Source of the DNA: Ignavibacteriales bacterium
GTDB taxonomy: Bacteria > Bacteroidota > Ignavibacteria > UBA10030
DNA: 64,000 bases
Assembly: GCA_026390595.1 (NCBI GenBank)
Contig: JAPLFQ010000020.1
Location: 62,001 to 126,000, forward strand
Direction of reading: 5' to 3'
The notes beneath the pieces are model-generated. The model ran no database searches, had not been told where the DNA came from, and was given only the letters and a program-made list of their open reading frames with translations. This document shows positions 8,068 through 16,792 of this stretch, piece by piece (the first letter of the stretch is position 1; each line of letters starts with the position of its first letter). The translations under genes and the position numbers were made by a program.

Positions 8068-11000
8068 TCAGGAATCGAGGGCCCTCCTGATGGCCTTCAA
8101 TACCTCTTTGGCACTGTACGGCTTGCCGATAAACCCTCCAATGCCTGCTTTCGATATTTCCACTTTCAGGTTCGGGTCAAGATACCCGCTTGCAAGTACA
8201 ATCCTGACCCTTCGATTCAGTTCCCTCATGCGGAGACACGCCTCCCAGCCGTCGAGTTTCGGCAGGCCGAAATCAGAGAGCACCAATTGGATGGAATCCC
8301 TTTCCTTCGAATACAGGTTTACCGCTTCTTCGCCATCGCGCGCGACAAGTACATTGTAGCCTTTCTCCTCGAGAACGGTGCACACAAACCCGAGCATCAG
8401 CTCTTCGTCCTCGACAACCAGGATGGTCTCCGAACCTCCATTCGGCTCCTCGCTCTCAGCCTCTCCCTCCTCACCCGCTACCACGGAGCCCAGGGGAAGC
8501 GGCAGATAGACATGGAATGTCGATCCACGCCCAACTTCGGAATCGACCTCGACGAAGCCCTTGTGCGCCTCGACAACGCCAAACACCACTGAAAGCCCCA
8601 GTCCTGTTCCTTTGCCGATTTCTTTGGTCGTAAAAAACGGTTCAAAGATCCTCGACTTCGTGGTTTCATCGATGCCGCTCCCGGTATCCGAGACACTAAT
8701 CTCAACGTAGTTCTCATCAAGGGCCGAAGGGAAGTGCGCCGAAAGCGATTTTCCATGAACAAGTCTGGTTGCGATGCTGATCGCCCCATGATCGGTCATC
8801 GCGTCCCTGGCATTGAGACAGAGGTTCAACAACGCCTGATGAATCTGCGTCCTGTCGACGGACAACGGGGGAAGCGCTTTCTCAAATTGCAGGGACAGTG
8901 AGATCGTTTTCGGGAATGTCTCCCCGAGCATCGTGGTGATTTCTCCGATAATCGAGTTCACATCAACCAATTCCAGCTTGAACTCGCTCTTGCGCGCAAA
9001 CGTGAGGATCTGACGGACCAACCCCGCGCCCCGATCCGCTGCTTTCACGATCGCCTCGAGGTATACCACGGACCTCTCCCTCCCGACGGATTTTTCCCGA
9101 AGCATCGTTGCATATCCGAGAATGATCCCGAGGATGTTGTTGAAATCGTGTGCGATCCCGCTCGCCAGTGTGCCCAGGCTCTCCATCTTTCTGGCCTGGA
9201 ACAGTTGCTGCTCCAACATTTTGCGCTGCGTAATGTCCTCTTTGACAGCCAGGAAGTGCGTGACGACTCCTGACGGATCCTTGACCGGAGAGATGGAAGC
9301 CAGCTCCCAGAATTGTTCCCCGTTTTTCTTCTTGTTAAGGAATTCTCCCCGCCATTCTTTTCCGGAGAGGATCGTGTCCCACAGTGCCGCGTACTCCTGG
9401 GCGGTGGTATACCCTGACTTGAGGACGCGCGGCGTCTTTCCCTTCACCTCATCGAATGCGTAACCTGTCACCTCCGTGAATTTCGGATTGACGTATTCGA
9501 TTGTCCCCTGACAATCGGTGATGACAACCGACGTCGGACTCTGTTCGACGGCACGGTGCAGTTTTCGTAGTTCTTCTTCAACGAGACGGCGTTCAGTGAC
9601 ATCTGTGACAATCCCGAGAATCGCCGGCTCCCCCTCGTAGTTCATAAGGCGAGTCGTATGAAGCCCAACGATTCGCTTTCGATCTTTTGTGAGAAGTACA
9701 TATTCGTACGTCGGTATCTCGGCGCCGGAGGAGTGCTTTGAGAAGTTATCCATGACCACTGATGCATACTCGGGAACTATCAAACTCAAGAAACTGAATT
9801 CCGGTGCGTAGAATTCCTCCCTCGTATATCCCATCATATCAACACAGCGTTGATTGACGTAGACCACCTTTCCCTTTTTGTTGATATAGATCATGTTAGG
9901 AGATTGTTCCGAAACCGATCTGAATTTCTCCTCGCTCTCGCGGAGTTTCCGTACGGATTCCCGCCGTTCGGTGACGTCGCGAAAGATGCTGAGAAGGAGC
10001 GGCGGCTCGCTTGGCATTTCCAGCAGAGAGTTGGACATTTCGACGAGAATTGTCCTGCCTCCCTCGAGAAGGAGATCCACCTCCTGATGTCTTTCGAACG
10101 TTCGACTGATAAAGCGATCCCGATATATTTTCATGCTTGACAGGTCCTGTTCGGGCGATATCGATTCGTAGACCACCCTGAATGGTTTACCAACCATCTC
10201 GGCCGCCGACTTGCCCATCATGCGGCAAAATGCCTCGTTGACCATCACCACCGAACCATGTTCATCGAGAATGCGCATCCCATCCATTGAACTTTCCCAG
10301 ACCCGCCGGAACCGGGTCTCCGATCGCCTTACCGCTTCTTCTGCGCGCTTCCGCTTCGTTATATCCTGACCGAGAGCGACGACGACCTGCTGACCAAGAT
10401 ATGTACTACGATTCAAGCGCACCTCTTTCGGAAACACCTCCCCGTTTTTCCTCTTCCCCCACCACTCAAACTGCTGGGGCTCGCCTGCGAACGTCTTTCG
10501 GACAGCTTCGAGTGTCTGTTCAAGGTCATTCAAGCCGGGCGCCGAAAGATCGCCCGGAGTCCGACCGATGAAGTACTCGCGGGGATAGCCGTACATCTCA
10601 ACCGCGCCCTGGTTCACGTCAAGGAATCGGCCCTCGTTGTCCTGAATGTAGATCGCGTCAATGACGCTGTTGAACAACTCTCGGTAGCTCGCCTCGGATT
10701 TCTTGAGCGCTTCTTCGACCTTCTTTCGTTCGGTCACATCCCTCTGGATGGCAAGGTATCCAAGGATTGTACCTTTGTCTCCAAGAATGGGACTCGCAGA
10801 TCCCTCAACGGTAATGATCCGGCCATCTTTTGTTCTGTTCGTCAGTTCCCCCTTGAACACCCGCTTACGCAGGAGTTCACCCCAGAACATCGCGTAGCTT
10901 GACGGGTCCAGCGTTCCGCTCTTGAGGATTCTCGGCGTCGCCTTGCCAACAACCTCCTCTGCAGTGAACCCGTATATCTGCGTGAACTCCGGATTGACAT

Positions 11001-12525
11001 AGGTGATCATGCCTTCGGCATTCGTTGTGAAGATGATCTCGCCGGATGACTGAACAGCCTTTCGCAACCTGAGCAATTCCTCCTCAGAGCGTTTCCTGTC
11101 TTCGAGGTCACGCGCGACAACGAGCGTGGCCGGTTTGCCGCTGAACATGATTGGAACCGTGGCAACCTCCACATCGACGGGGGAACCATCGAATCGCACA
11201 AACTTCTCCTCGACAAAGGGCTGCCTCATGGATTTGCCCTGCTGCGCGAGCGCACGGGCTTTCACCAATTCCTTGTAGTCCGGATGGACGATGTCAAGAA
11301 TAGGCATCCCAACGAGGTCGCTCATTTCACGTGCCCCGATCAGACGGATACCGGACTCATTGACGAACACGAATCGCCCCCCCACGTGGACAGCGATTGC
11401 ATCCGGGGAAAGATCGACCAGGCGCTTGTACCGTTCTTCACTTTCCCGCAGCGCATCCTCCTTGTGTCTTCGGTTTTCCTCCACACCGATTGCAGCAGCA
11501 ATGATATTCATGAGCCGTTCGTCGTCAGGATGTGGCACGAAGTCGTGCTTGAAAACGACGCACAGAGCGCCGACGTTTTCCCGACTGAACTGCACTCCCT
11601 TCCCAACGTATGTCTTGAGGCCGTACTTTCTGACATTCGGATCACTCGCGAAATAGCCTGTCGCTGGCAAATCCCGGACTACCATGAGAGACTCATTCCT
11701 GCTTCGTATCAGATCATAGCAGAGATGTCCTTCCGCCTTGTCTGTTGCCTCGTATCCTGCGGGAGTGTTCCATTGGCCGATAGAACAGAGTAGTTCCCCC
11801 TCAAGCCTGTTGTAGAGGGACGTCGCAGCCCCCAACAATTCACCGCAGAGAGCAACGAGACTATTGATGTTTTGGAAAGGGTCCACCCCGAACCCCAGGA
11901 AACAATCGTTGAGTCTTGCCAGCCGGTGTTCTGCCTTCTTCCGTTCTGTGGTATCACGTATGATGGAATGGAAGTATCGCTTACCTGCGACCTCGAGAAC
12001 CCTGGAACTCGTCTCTACGGGAAAAATCTCTCCCCCTTTTCGGCGATGTTCGGTTTCAAATATCAATCCTCCCTTGCCTTTGATCATTTCAACATGGTGC
12101 GCAAGCTCGTGGAGTGCCCTCGGAGAGCGAATCGCACGGATATTCAGCCCCTCCAGTTCAATTCGGTCATAGCCATACGCGGCTGCAGCCCTATCATTCG
12201 CCTTCACGATAGTCCCGTCCTCTTCAACGAGCAAGATGATATCGTTCGAACTCCCCGTGAGCGAATCATAGGTGTCCAAAAAAGATTCTGAATTCTGCGC
12301 TTTTCCGGCTGCATGGTTTGGGAGCTGCTTGGCGTTTTGTTGCCCGTAACGAACGAGCGCGATGCCGCATACTGCCAGCAGCATCAAGGCCGGAACAATC
12401 ACCCACCAAACGCTCGAAACCAGCTGTACACACACGACGCTGCCGACAAGCGTTCCTGCCGAGAGAAAGCTGTAGCCGTACATGGGCCATGTGGGGAGTG
12501 CAGACCGTCGATCCGTTTCCGTCAT
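8068..12525 (-). CDS. Membrane-anchored multi-PAS/GAF hybrid sensor histidine kinase
   Basis: A 1485-residue hybrid kinase that senses several signals and passes phosphate from a His to its own receiver domain. Two hydrophobic segments (about 15-60) anchor it in the inner membrane with almost no periplasmic loop, so sensing is intracellular. Seven PAS units follow, each closed by a D-x-T-x-R-K-like end; a GAF domain (about 205-355) lies after the first. The HisKA motif is SLGTLASGIAHDFNNILG, followed by an HATPase with DTGSGI and GTGLGLSVV, and a C-terminal receiver (about 1365-1485) with VVEDEE, the phospho-Asp in LSDFGLPKLDG and the Lys in IGKPYS. GGAGAGGAAATC precedes the ATG. No separate response regulator is adjacent, so output through another protein is likely. 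Confidence 0.92.
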   Translation of the reverse strand: MTETDRRSALPTWPMYGYSFLSAGTLVGSVVCVQLVSSVWWVIVPALMLLAVCGIALVRYGQQNAKQLPNHAAGKAQNSESFLDTYDSLTGSSNDIILLVEEDGTIVKANDRAAAAYGYDRIELEGLNIRAIRSPRALHELAHHVEMIKGKGGLIFETEHRRKGGEIFPVETSSRVLEVAGKRYFHSIIRDTTERKKAEHRLARLNDCFLGFGVDPFQNINSLVALCGELLGAATSLYNRLEGELLCSIGQWNTPAGYEATDKAEGHLCYDLIRSRNESLMVVRDLPATGYFASDPNVRKYGLKTYVGKGVQFSRENVGALCVVFKHDFVPHPDDERLMNIIAAAIGVEENRRHKEDALRESEERYKRLVDLSPDAIAVHVGGRFVFVNESGIRLIGAREMSDLVGMPILDIVHPDYKELVKARALAQQGKSMRQPFVEEKFVRFDGSPVDVEVATVPIMFSGKPATLVVARDLEDRKRSEEELLRLRKAVQSSGEIIFTTNAEGMITYVNPEFTQIYGFTAEEVVGKATPRILKSGTLDPSSYAMFWGELLRKRVFKGELTNRTKDGRIITVEGSASPILGDKGTILGYLAIQRDVTERKKVEEALKKSEASYRELFNSVIDAIYIQDNEGRFLDVNQGAVEMYGYPREYFIGRTPGDLSAPGLNDLEQTLEAVRKTFAGEPQQFEWWGKRKNGEVFPKEVRLNRSTYLGQQVVVALGQDITKRKRAEEAVRRSETRFRRVWESSMDGMRILDEHGSVVMVNEAFCRMMGKSAAEMVGKPFRVVYESISPEQDLSSMKIYRDRFISRTFERHQEVDLLLEGGRTILVEMSNSLLEMPSEPPLLLSIFRDVTERRESVRKLRESEEKFRSVSEQSPNMIYINKKGKVVYVNQRCVDMMGYTREEFYAPEFSFLSLIVPEYASVVMDNFSKHSSGAEIPTYEYVLLTKDRKRIVGLHTTRLMNYEGEPAILGIVTDVTERRLVEEELRKLHRAVEQSPTSVVITDCQGTIEYVNPKFTEVTGYAFDEVKGKTPRVLKSGYTTAQEYAALWDTILSGKEWRGEFLNKKKNGEQFWELASISPVKDPSGVVTHFLAVKEDITQRKMLEQQLFQARKMESLGTLASGIAHDFNNILGIILGYATMLREKSVGRERSVVYLEAIVKAADRGAGLVRQILTFARKSEFKLELVDVNSIIGEITTMLGETFPKTISLSLQFEKALPPLSVDRTQIHQALLNLCLNARDAMTDHGAISIATRLVHGKSLSAHFPSALDENYVEISVSDTGSGIDETTKSRIFEPFFTTKEIGKGTGLGLSVVFGVVEAHKGFVEVDSEVGRGSTFHVYLPLPLGSVVAGEEGEAESEEPNGGSETILVVEDEELMLGFVCTVLEEKGYNVLVARDGEEAVNLYSKERDSIQLVLSDFGLPKLDGWEACLRMRELNRRVRIVLASGYLDPNLKVEISKAGIGGFIGKPYSAKEVLKAIRRALDS

Positions 12526-12562
12526 GATTTCCTCTCCTTGCGTTCAGACTAAAGACCATTCG

Positions 12563-12578
12563 GACAATCTCCGTGCCA
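12563..12578 (-). promoter_or_regulatory. Sigma-54-like -24/-12 site upstream of hybrid kinase
   Basis: Minus-strand sequence TGGCACGGAGATTGTC matches the sigma-54 consensus TGGCAC-N5-TTGC except that the final C of the -12 element is T. It would start transcription about 25 bases before the kinase ribosome-binding site. The same motif occurs at four other operon fronts in this window. The remainder of the 347-base gap 12526-12872 shows nothing else I can name. Confidence 0.5.
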
Positions 12579-12872
12579 CCCCTTTCGGATGATATACTCC
12601 TATTTAGATGGTCAGTGGCGAAATTGAATGAAAATCGATGCGTTTCTCGTCAATTCAAACGAATAGGTCGAACGCCTTCGTCGAACAGCTCCGTTCGCAC
12701 GAGCGCTCTCATAAATGAGAACGAAGCCGTCCAATGTGGGAAGTGTTCCTCTTGAGACGCCAGCTTGAATTACAAGGGAAGCACTGTTGCGAGACGTGGG
12801 GGGCGTATTGCGGATTCTCCTGTCCGGAAAGGAAATTGAGGGACAAAGAGTCGACTGACACTTCACATGGGA

Positions 12873-13655
12873 CTACATCGGTTTTCTTGCCAACACTACA
12901 AGGTCTTTCGAGATTTCCGCATTGAATACGTCCATGGACACCCCGCCGAACTTCTTCACATCCACAAAACCTGCCTCCTCCAACTGTTGGGAGAACTCAA
13001 CATGGAGTATTGGTCTCAGTCTGACCCTCTGCGACTTTTCTTTCACCTCATCCCCGGACTTCGAACGGGTGAGGATGTTGAAAAGAATTCCGCCTTCATC
13101 GTACTCGTAGTAACGTACAAAGGTCTTCTCCCCGACTTCTTTCTCGTTCTGTATCCGATCATGACCCGCCAGAATTCTGTCGTAGTTGAGAGTCTGACAG
13201 AACAGGACTCCCCCTGCCTGCAGGAGGTCAAAAAAGTTGGCAAGTGCCAACTTCAGATTCTCCACTTTCACAAGATGAGGCAGGGAATTTCCCATGACAA
13301 ACACCGCATCAAACCGCTTGTTGACGAGACCGCCCAGGCCTTCGAATGTACCCACGAATGTCTCGATTCCTGCTCCGCGCTGTTTTGCATGATTTCTCGT
13401 CAGGCGCACCATTTGCTCCGACGCGTCAACAGCGGTCACACGTACTCCAAGCTCAGCGAGAAGCAACGCATGAAATCCTGACCCGCATCCTGCGTCCAGA
13501 GCGGCCTTGATCTTGTGACGCTCGACAAGAAGTCTGAAAAAAGGACGTTCCTTGACGAAGCGTTTTTCGAACCCGGTCATAGCATCATAATCGGGAGCAA
13601 GGAGGTCATAAAAATCCGCGATACCTTTGGGTTCATCGGTCACGCTATTCTCCAT
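12873..13655 (-). CDS. Class I SAM-dependent methyltransferase
   Basis: A 260-residue soluble protein with the Rossmann-type methyltransferase fold: ADFYDLLAPDYDAMTG at the start, motif I AALDAGCGSGFHALLLAELG (SAM-binding glycines), VTAVDASEQMV (acidic ribose-binding loop) and FDAVFVMGNSLPHL (motif IV). The substrate cannot be predicted; this sub-type includes glycine/sarcosine-like and small-molecule methyltransferases. Its ATG at 13655 lies inside the end of the polyferredoxin gene (11-base overlap), so the pair is translationally coupled and the operon reads rrf2-polyferredoxin-methyltransferase. That links it to redox control, but a functional connection is inference only. Confidence 0.8.
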   Translation of the reverse strand: MENSVTDEPKGIADFYDLLAPDYDAMTGFEKRFVKERPFFRLLVERHKIKAALDAGCGSGFHALLLAELGVRVTAVDASEQMVRLTRNHAKQRGAGIETFVGTFEGLGGLVNKRFDAVFVMGNSLPHLVKVENLKLALANFFDLLQAGGVLFCQTLNYDRILAGHDRIQNEKEVGEKTFVRYYEYDEGGILFNILTRSKSGDEVKEKSQRVRLRPILHVEFSQQLEEAGFVDVKKFGGVSMDVFNAEISKDLVVLARKPM

Positions 13656-14835
13656 TCGGGACGTCGCTCCCCGAACCGCCGAAAGGATGCGAATACGCGG
13701 ACGATTCGAGCTGCTGAAACTGCACCCTATACTCTTCCTTCGAGATATTGTTCTGCCATGAGCCTGTCATTATCGCCAGGCCTGTGATCGCTGCGAATAC
13801 ACCTGCCACCAGACCGCCGAAAACCCAGGCAGGAATATCCGTGCTGCTCTTCGGTGTTCGTAAACTCAGTGTATTCTTCACGGGACAAACCTCAACGCAT
13901 TTCAGGCACGCGGTGCACTCGTCGCTACGGACCCTGCCTGCCAGGTGAACGATGATGTCCGAAGGACACGCCTTCGTACACAATTCACAATCGACACAGG
14001 TCGACTTCTGCCGTGTGATCTTGACCGGGCTGAGGAGGCTGAGGAATCCGAGAAAAGCTCCGTAGGGGCAGAGATAACGGCACCAGAAGTTCTTTACGAC
14101 GACCGACAGCATCATCAAAATGAGAACTGTCCAGAGCGCTGTCGATGTGATGCGAGCGAAGAAGAGATACATTTTCACGTCAGCCATACGGTTGTAGGGG
14201 CTCTCGATGAACGCCTTCATGGACGGGACATCCATTCCCCAAATGGCAGCGACAAAGAACAGGAGCAGAAAGTACTTGAGCGAGCGCAAAGGAATGTCGA
14301 GCCATTTCGTGATGATGACATTCCGACCAAAAACCTTCTCTCCAAGCATCCAGAGCGATTCACTCAATGTGCCAATAGGACAAAGCCAGCTGCAGAAGGC
14401 CTTTTTCAACATGAGACTAATGACCACAATCGCTACGAAAATGTACAGTCCCGAAGGATGAATCTGATTCACGATGCCCGAATCGAACCAGTACTTGAAG
14501 CTCATCAGGGCACCAATGGGAAGAAATCCCTCAGCCCCCGGGGGGCGGGCCACGAAGGATGTCGTTCCTCCCGACAGACCCCAGCGCATGAAGAGATGAA
14601 ACTCGATTCCGATCCAAACGCAGAGCAAAACGAAGGCCAGTTGAACAGTGCTGCGGAGAAACTGCGAATCGTTCTTCATGTTCCAGAGTGTGCGCCGGTA
14701 CCAGGTCAGACCTGGCGGGGCGACGGGCATGCGTCGCCGAAGTTCGGGGGAAATCTTCCTGATCTTCAGGGCGGGTCGTTGTGGAGCGGTCCCGACAACA
14801 ATCTGTGTATGTCCAGCAATAAGGTTTTGTGGCAT
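13645..14835 (-). CDS. Membrane polyferredoxin, NapH/CcoG-like 4Fe-4S protein
   Basis: A 396-residue inner-membrane iron-sulfur protein that probably moves electrons between the membrane and a soluble partner. About five hydrophobic helices are broken by two CxxxCP loops (CSWLCPIGTL and CRYLCPYGAF), as in NapH, NosR and CcoG/RdxA proteins, and two cytoplasmic 4Fe-4S motifs follow (CVDCELCTKACP and CTACLKCVEVCP). A final helix lies near residue 355. The ATG at 14835 gives a 50-residue hydrophilic extension without a good ribosome-binding site; Met36 or Met53 are possible alternatives. It sits 36 bases downstream of an Rrf2-family regulator, which suggests Fe-S or NO/redox-controlled expression. 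The electron partner is unknown. Confidence 0.8.
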   Translation of the reverse strand: MPQNLIAGHTQIVVGTAPQRPALKIRKISPELRRRMPVAPPGLTWYRRTLWNMKNDSQFLRSTVQLAFVLLCVWIGIEFHLFMRWGLSGGTTSFVARPPGAEGFLPIGALMSFKYWFDSGIVNQIHPSGLYIFVAIVVISLMLKKAFCSWLCPIGTLSESLWMLGEKVFGRNVIITKWLDIPLRSLKYFLLLFFVAAIWGMDVPSMKAFIESPYNRMADVKMYLFFARITSTALWTVLILMMLSVVVKNFWCRYLCPYGAFLGFLSLLSPVKITRQKSTCVDCELCTKACPSDIIVHLAGRVRSDECTACLKCVEVCPVKNTLSLRTPKSSTDIPAWVFGGLVAGVFAAITGLAIMTGSWQNNISKEEYRVQFQQLESSAYSHPFGGSGSDVPNGE

Positions 14836-14871
14836 GGCTATGTTCGGATAATACTCGCGAAGTCGTAACTG

Positions 14872-15312
14872 CTAACGTTTTGCTGCCTCGTACTCAGGCT
14901 TCTTCATTCCCGCGCCAACCTCTGAGAGATCCTGGCTCACCAGGAGACGATAGATCGATTCGCGAATGCTTCCCCATTGTTCGTGGACAGCGCACGGGTG
15001 TTTTCCGGAGCACTCCGGGAATCCAAGAACGCACTGGTTCGCGAATCCTACGCCGTCCACTGCGTCGACGATGTGAAAAAGCGTGATGCCTTTGGCAGGC
15101 AATGCGAGCGCGAATCCACCCTTGGGCCCTTTCGTGGACACAAGCAGCCCTTTTTGTGTGAGCCGCTGCAAAATCTTGGCTAAGAAGTGATGAGGGATCT
15201 TGAGAATTCGTGCGAGCTGTCTGATCGAAGTTCTGGACTCTTCGGGACGTCTTGCCAGATACGTCACCGCCTGGATTGCATACTCACATTCTCGGCTGAA
15301 GATAAGGCTCAT
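14872..15312 (-). CDS. Rrf2 family Fe-S cluster transcriptional regulator
   Basis: A 146-residue DNA-binding protein of the Rrf2/IscR/NsrR family. The N-terminal winged helix contains the typical SRECEYAIQAVTYLA and HHFLAKILQRLTQKGLL segments. Cys94, Cys101 and Cys107 in the NQCVLGFPECSGKHPC loop sit where IscR and NsrR bind an Fe-S cluster, so the protein probably senses iron, oxygen or NO. It is the first gene of an operon with a membrane polyferredoxin and a methyltransferase. Its own promoter carries palindromes overlapping the -10 element, which fits autorepression. A close paralogue with the same three Cys positions ends the kor operon at 20844-21281. Confidence 0.92.
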   Translation of the reverse strand: MSLIFSRECEYAIQAVTYLARRPEESRTSIRQLARILKIPHHFLAKILQRLTQKGLLVSTKGPKGGFALALPAKGITLFHIVDAVDGVGFANQCVLGFPECSGKHPCAVHEQWGSIRESIYRLLVSQDLSEVGAGMKKPEYEAAKR

Positions 15313-15325
15313 AGGTCAAATCTCG

Positions 15326-15350
15326 GACTATTTAGTCTTAAATTAAGTCT
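15326..15350. promoter_or_regulatory. Candidate Rrf2 operator
   Basis: Two overlapping dyads lie just downstream of and across the -10 box of the rrf2 promoter: GACT-ATTT-AGTC (15326-15337) and the 17-base imperfect palindrome AGTCTTAAATTAAGTCT (15334-15350). The GACT/AGTC half-sites recall IscR type-1 sites (GACT-N5-AGTC), though the spacing here is four. Autoregulation is the likely role. Confidence 0.5.
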
Positions 15351-15368
15351 TCGAAACCCATTTGTCAA
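15340..15368 (-). promoter_or_regulatory. Sigma-70-type promoter of rrf2-polyferredoxin operon
   Basis: On the minus strand a perfect TTGACA and a TAATTT are separated by 17 bases, with the start of transcription expected inside the GACT/AGTC dyad. The 314-base gap 15313-15626 holds this promoter, the operator, and the plus-strand sigma-54-like site at 15547. Confidence 0.7.
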
Positions 15369-15546
15369 GAAGAAAGTGATTCTCACTAGTGACAAGGGAC
15401 TTCTACAAAGGTAGAAAAACATAAGCCTTTTGATTGGGATTGCCAGGATTGCGAATATCGGCAACATCCCGCCTTGTGAAATCGATGAATCGCAGGAAAT
15501 CTCTAAGTGATTTCGGCGGGCGCTCAGAGAGATCCTCGAAATATTC

Positions 15547-15562
15547 TGGCACGAGCGTTGAG
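15547..15562 (+). promoter_or_regulatory. Sigma-54-like -24/-12 site of the isocitrate dehydrogenase operon
   Basis: TGGCACGAGCGTTGAG has the full -24 element TGGCAC(G) and TTG at the exact -12 spacing, but A replaces the usual C. Transcription would begin about 55 bases before the ATG of the first gene. The last five bases, TTGAG, are shared with the sites in front of hypA and gltA. Confidence 0.55.
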
Positions 15563-15626
15563 AGTTCCTAATGTGATTTGAGTAAATTCGAACCAATTCA
15601 GACCCAGCAAATCATCCGGAGTAGAT

Positions 15627-16745
15627 ATGGCAAAATTCAAGATTGCGTGGCTTCCTGGAGACGGCATAGGCATAGAGGTTCTGAAGGCGACCAGAATCGT
15701 CCTCGACAAGGTCGGACTGGACGCTGAGTATATTCACGGTGACATCGGCTGGGACTTCTGGTGCCAGGAAGGTGATGCCTTCCCCGCACGAACGATTGAC
15801 CTGCTCAAGAACGTTGATGCAGCACTCTTCGGGGCAATTACCTCCAAACCCGTGAAAGCAGCACAGACCGAGCTCGTACCCGACCTGCAGAGCAAGGGTT
15901 TGACATACAGGTCCCCCATCGTCCGGATGCGCCAGCTCTTCGACCTCTACATTTGCCTCCGTCCGTGCAAAGGATATCCAGGGAATCCGTTGAACTTCAA
16001 GGAGGGGATCGATCTCGTGGTATTTCGTGAAAACACTGAAGATCTTTATGCCGGTGTTGAATTCTCTCCGGTACCTCCCGAGCTTGCGGAAGCACTGAAC
16101 AATCTGTCCAAACCGTTTTCAGCGTTCAGCAAACTCCCCCCCGATCAATACGCGATTTCGTGCAAGATCAACACCAAGGCCGGTTCTGAGAGGATCGTGC
16201 GGGCAGCATTCGACTTCGCTCGGAAGTTCAAGCGGAAGAAAGTCACCGTAGTCCACAAAGCAAACGTCGTTCGGGCGACGGACGGACTATTCCTCGATGC
16301 CGCGAAAGAAGTCGCCAAGCAGTATCCGGAAATACAGATGGATGACGCGAACATTGATGCGATGACGATGTGGCTGCTGAAGAACCCTTTCAACTACGAC
16401 GTGCTCGTCGCTCCCAATCTCTATGGAGACATCATTTCCGACTTATGCGCTCAGATGGTCGGCGGGCTCGGGTTTGGCTGCTCCGGAAACATCGGCACGA
16501 AGCTCGCGGTCTTTGAACCAACGCACGGCTCAGCGCCAAAATATGCCGGCCAGGACAAGGTCAATCCCATCGCGACTATCCTCGCGGCCAAGATGATGCT
16601 GGATTGGCTCGGCGAGACAAGCAAAGGGAGCGATATTGAAAACGCCGTCGCTGCAGTCATCAAGGAAGGAAAGGTCCGCACATACGATATGAACGGGCCG
16701 AACTCGACCACGCAGATGGCGGAAGCGATCGCTGCGAAGCTTTGA
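15627..16745 (+). CDS. Isocitrate/homoisocitrate-type dehydrogenase
   Basis: A 372-residue beta-decarboxylating dehydrogenase that oxidises a 2-hydroxy acid with loss of CO2, most likely isocitrate to 2-oxoglutarate. Signatures: WLPGDGIGIEVL at the N-terminus, the substrate loop SPIVRMRQLFDLYICLRP, VVFRENTEDLYAG, and the metal-binding NLYGDIISDL. The segment HGSAPKYAGQDKVNP has the Lys-Tyr that in E. coli Icd contacts the NADP 2'-phosphate, suggesting NADP. In the substrate loop Ser and both Arg are kept, but the position of the isocitrate-contacting Asn of E. coli Icd is Ile, so homoisocitrate or another 3-substituted malate remains possible. It opens a five-gene plus-strand operon with an aconitase-like pair, which favours isocitrate. 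Confidence 0.85.
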   Translation: MAKFKIAWLPGDGIGIEVLKATRIVLDKVGLDAEYIHGDIGWDFWCQEGDAFPARTIDLLKNVDAALFGAITSKPVKAAQTELVPDLQSKGLTYRSPIVRMRQLFDLYICLRPCKGYPGNPLNFKEGIDLVVFRENTEDLYAGVEFSPVPPELAEALNNLSKPFSAFSKLPPDQYAISCKINTKAGSERIVRAAFDFARKFKRKKVTVVHKANVVRATDGLFLDAAKEVAKQYPEIQMDDANIDAMTMWLLKNPFNYDVLVAPNLYGDIISDLCAQMVGGLGFGCSGNIGTKLAVFEPTHGSAPKYAGQDKVNPIATILAAKMMLDWLGETSKGSDIENAVAAVIKEGKVRTYDMNGPNSTTQMAEAIAAKL

Positions 16746-16792
16746 CGCGCGGCATCCGTTTGATCGGGCAACGAAAACCCTGAGGAAACGCA

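Noticed and set aside
12612-12866. Minus-strand 84-codon frame in the gap upstream of the hybrid kinase
   Set aside because: No ribosome-binding site and no protein-like pattern.
13945-14868. Plus-strand open frame opposite the polyferredoxin gene
   Set aside because: Antisense to a gene with clear Fe-S motifs; the product is low-complexity and charged with no recognisable domain.
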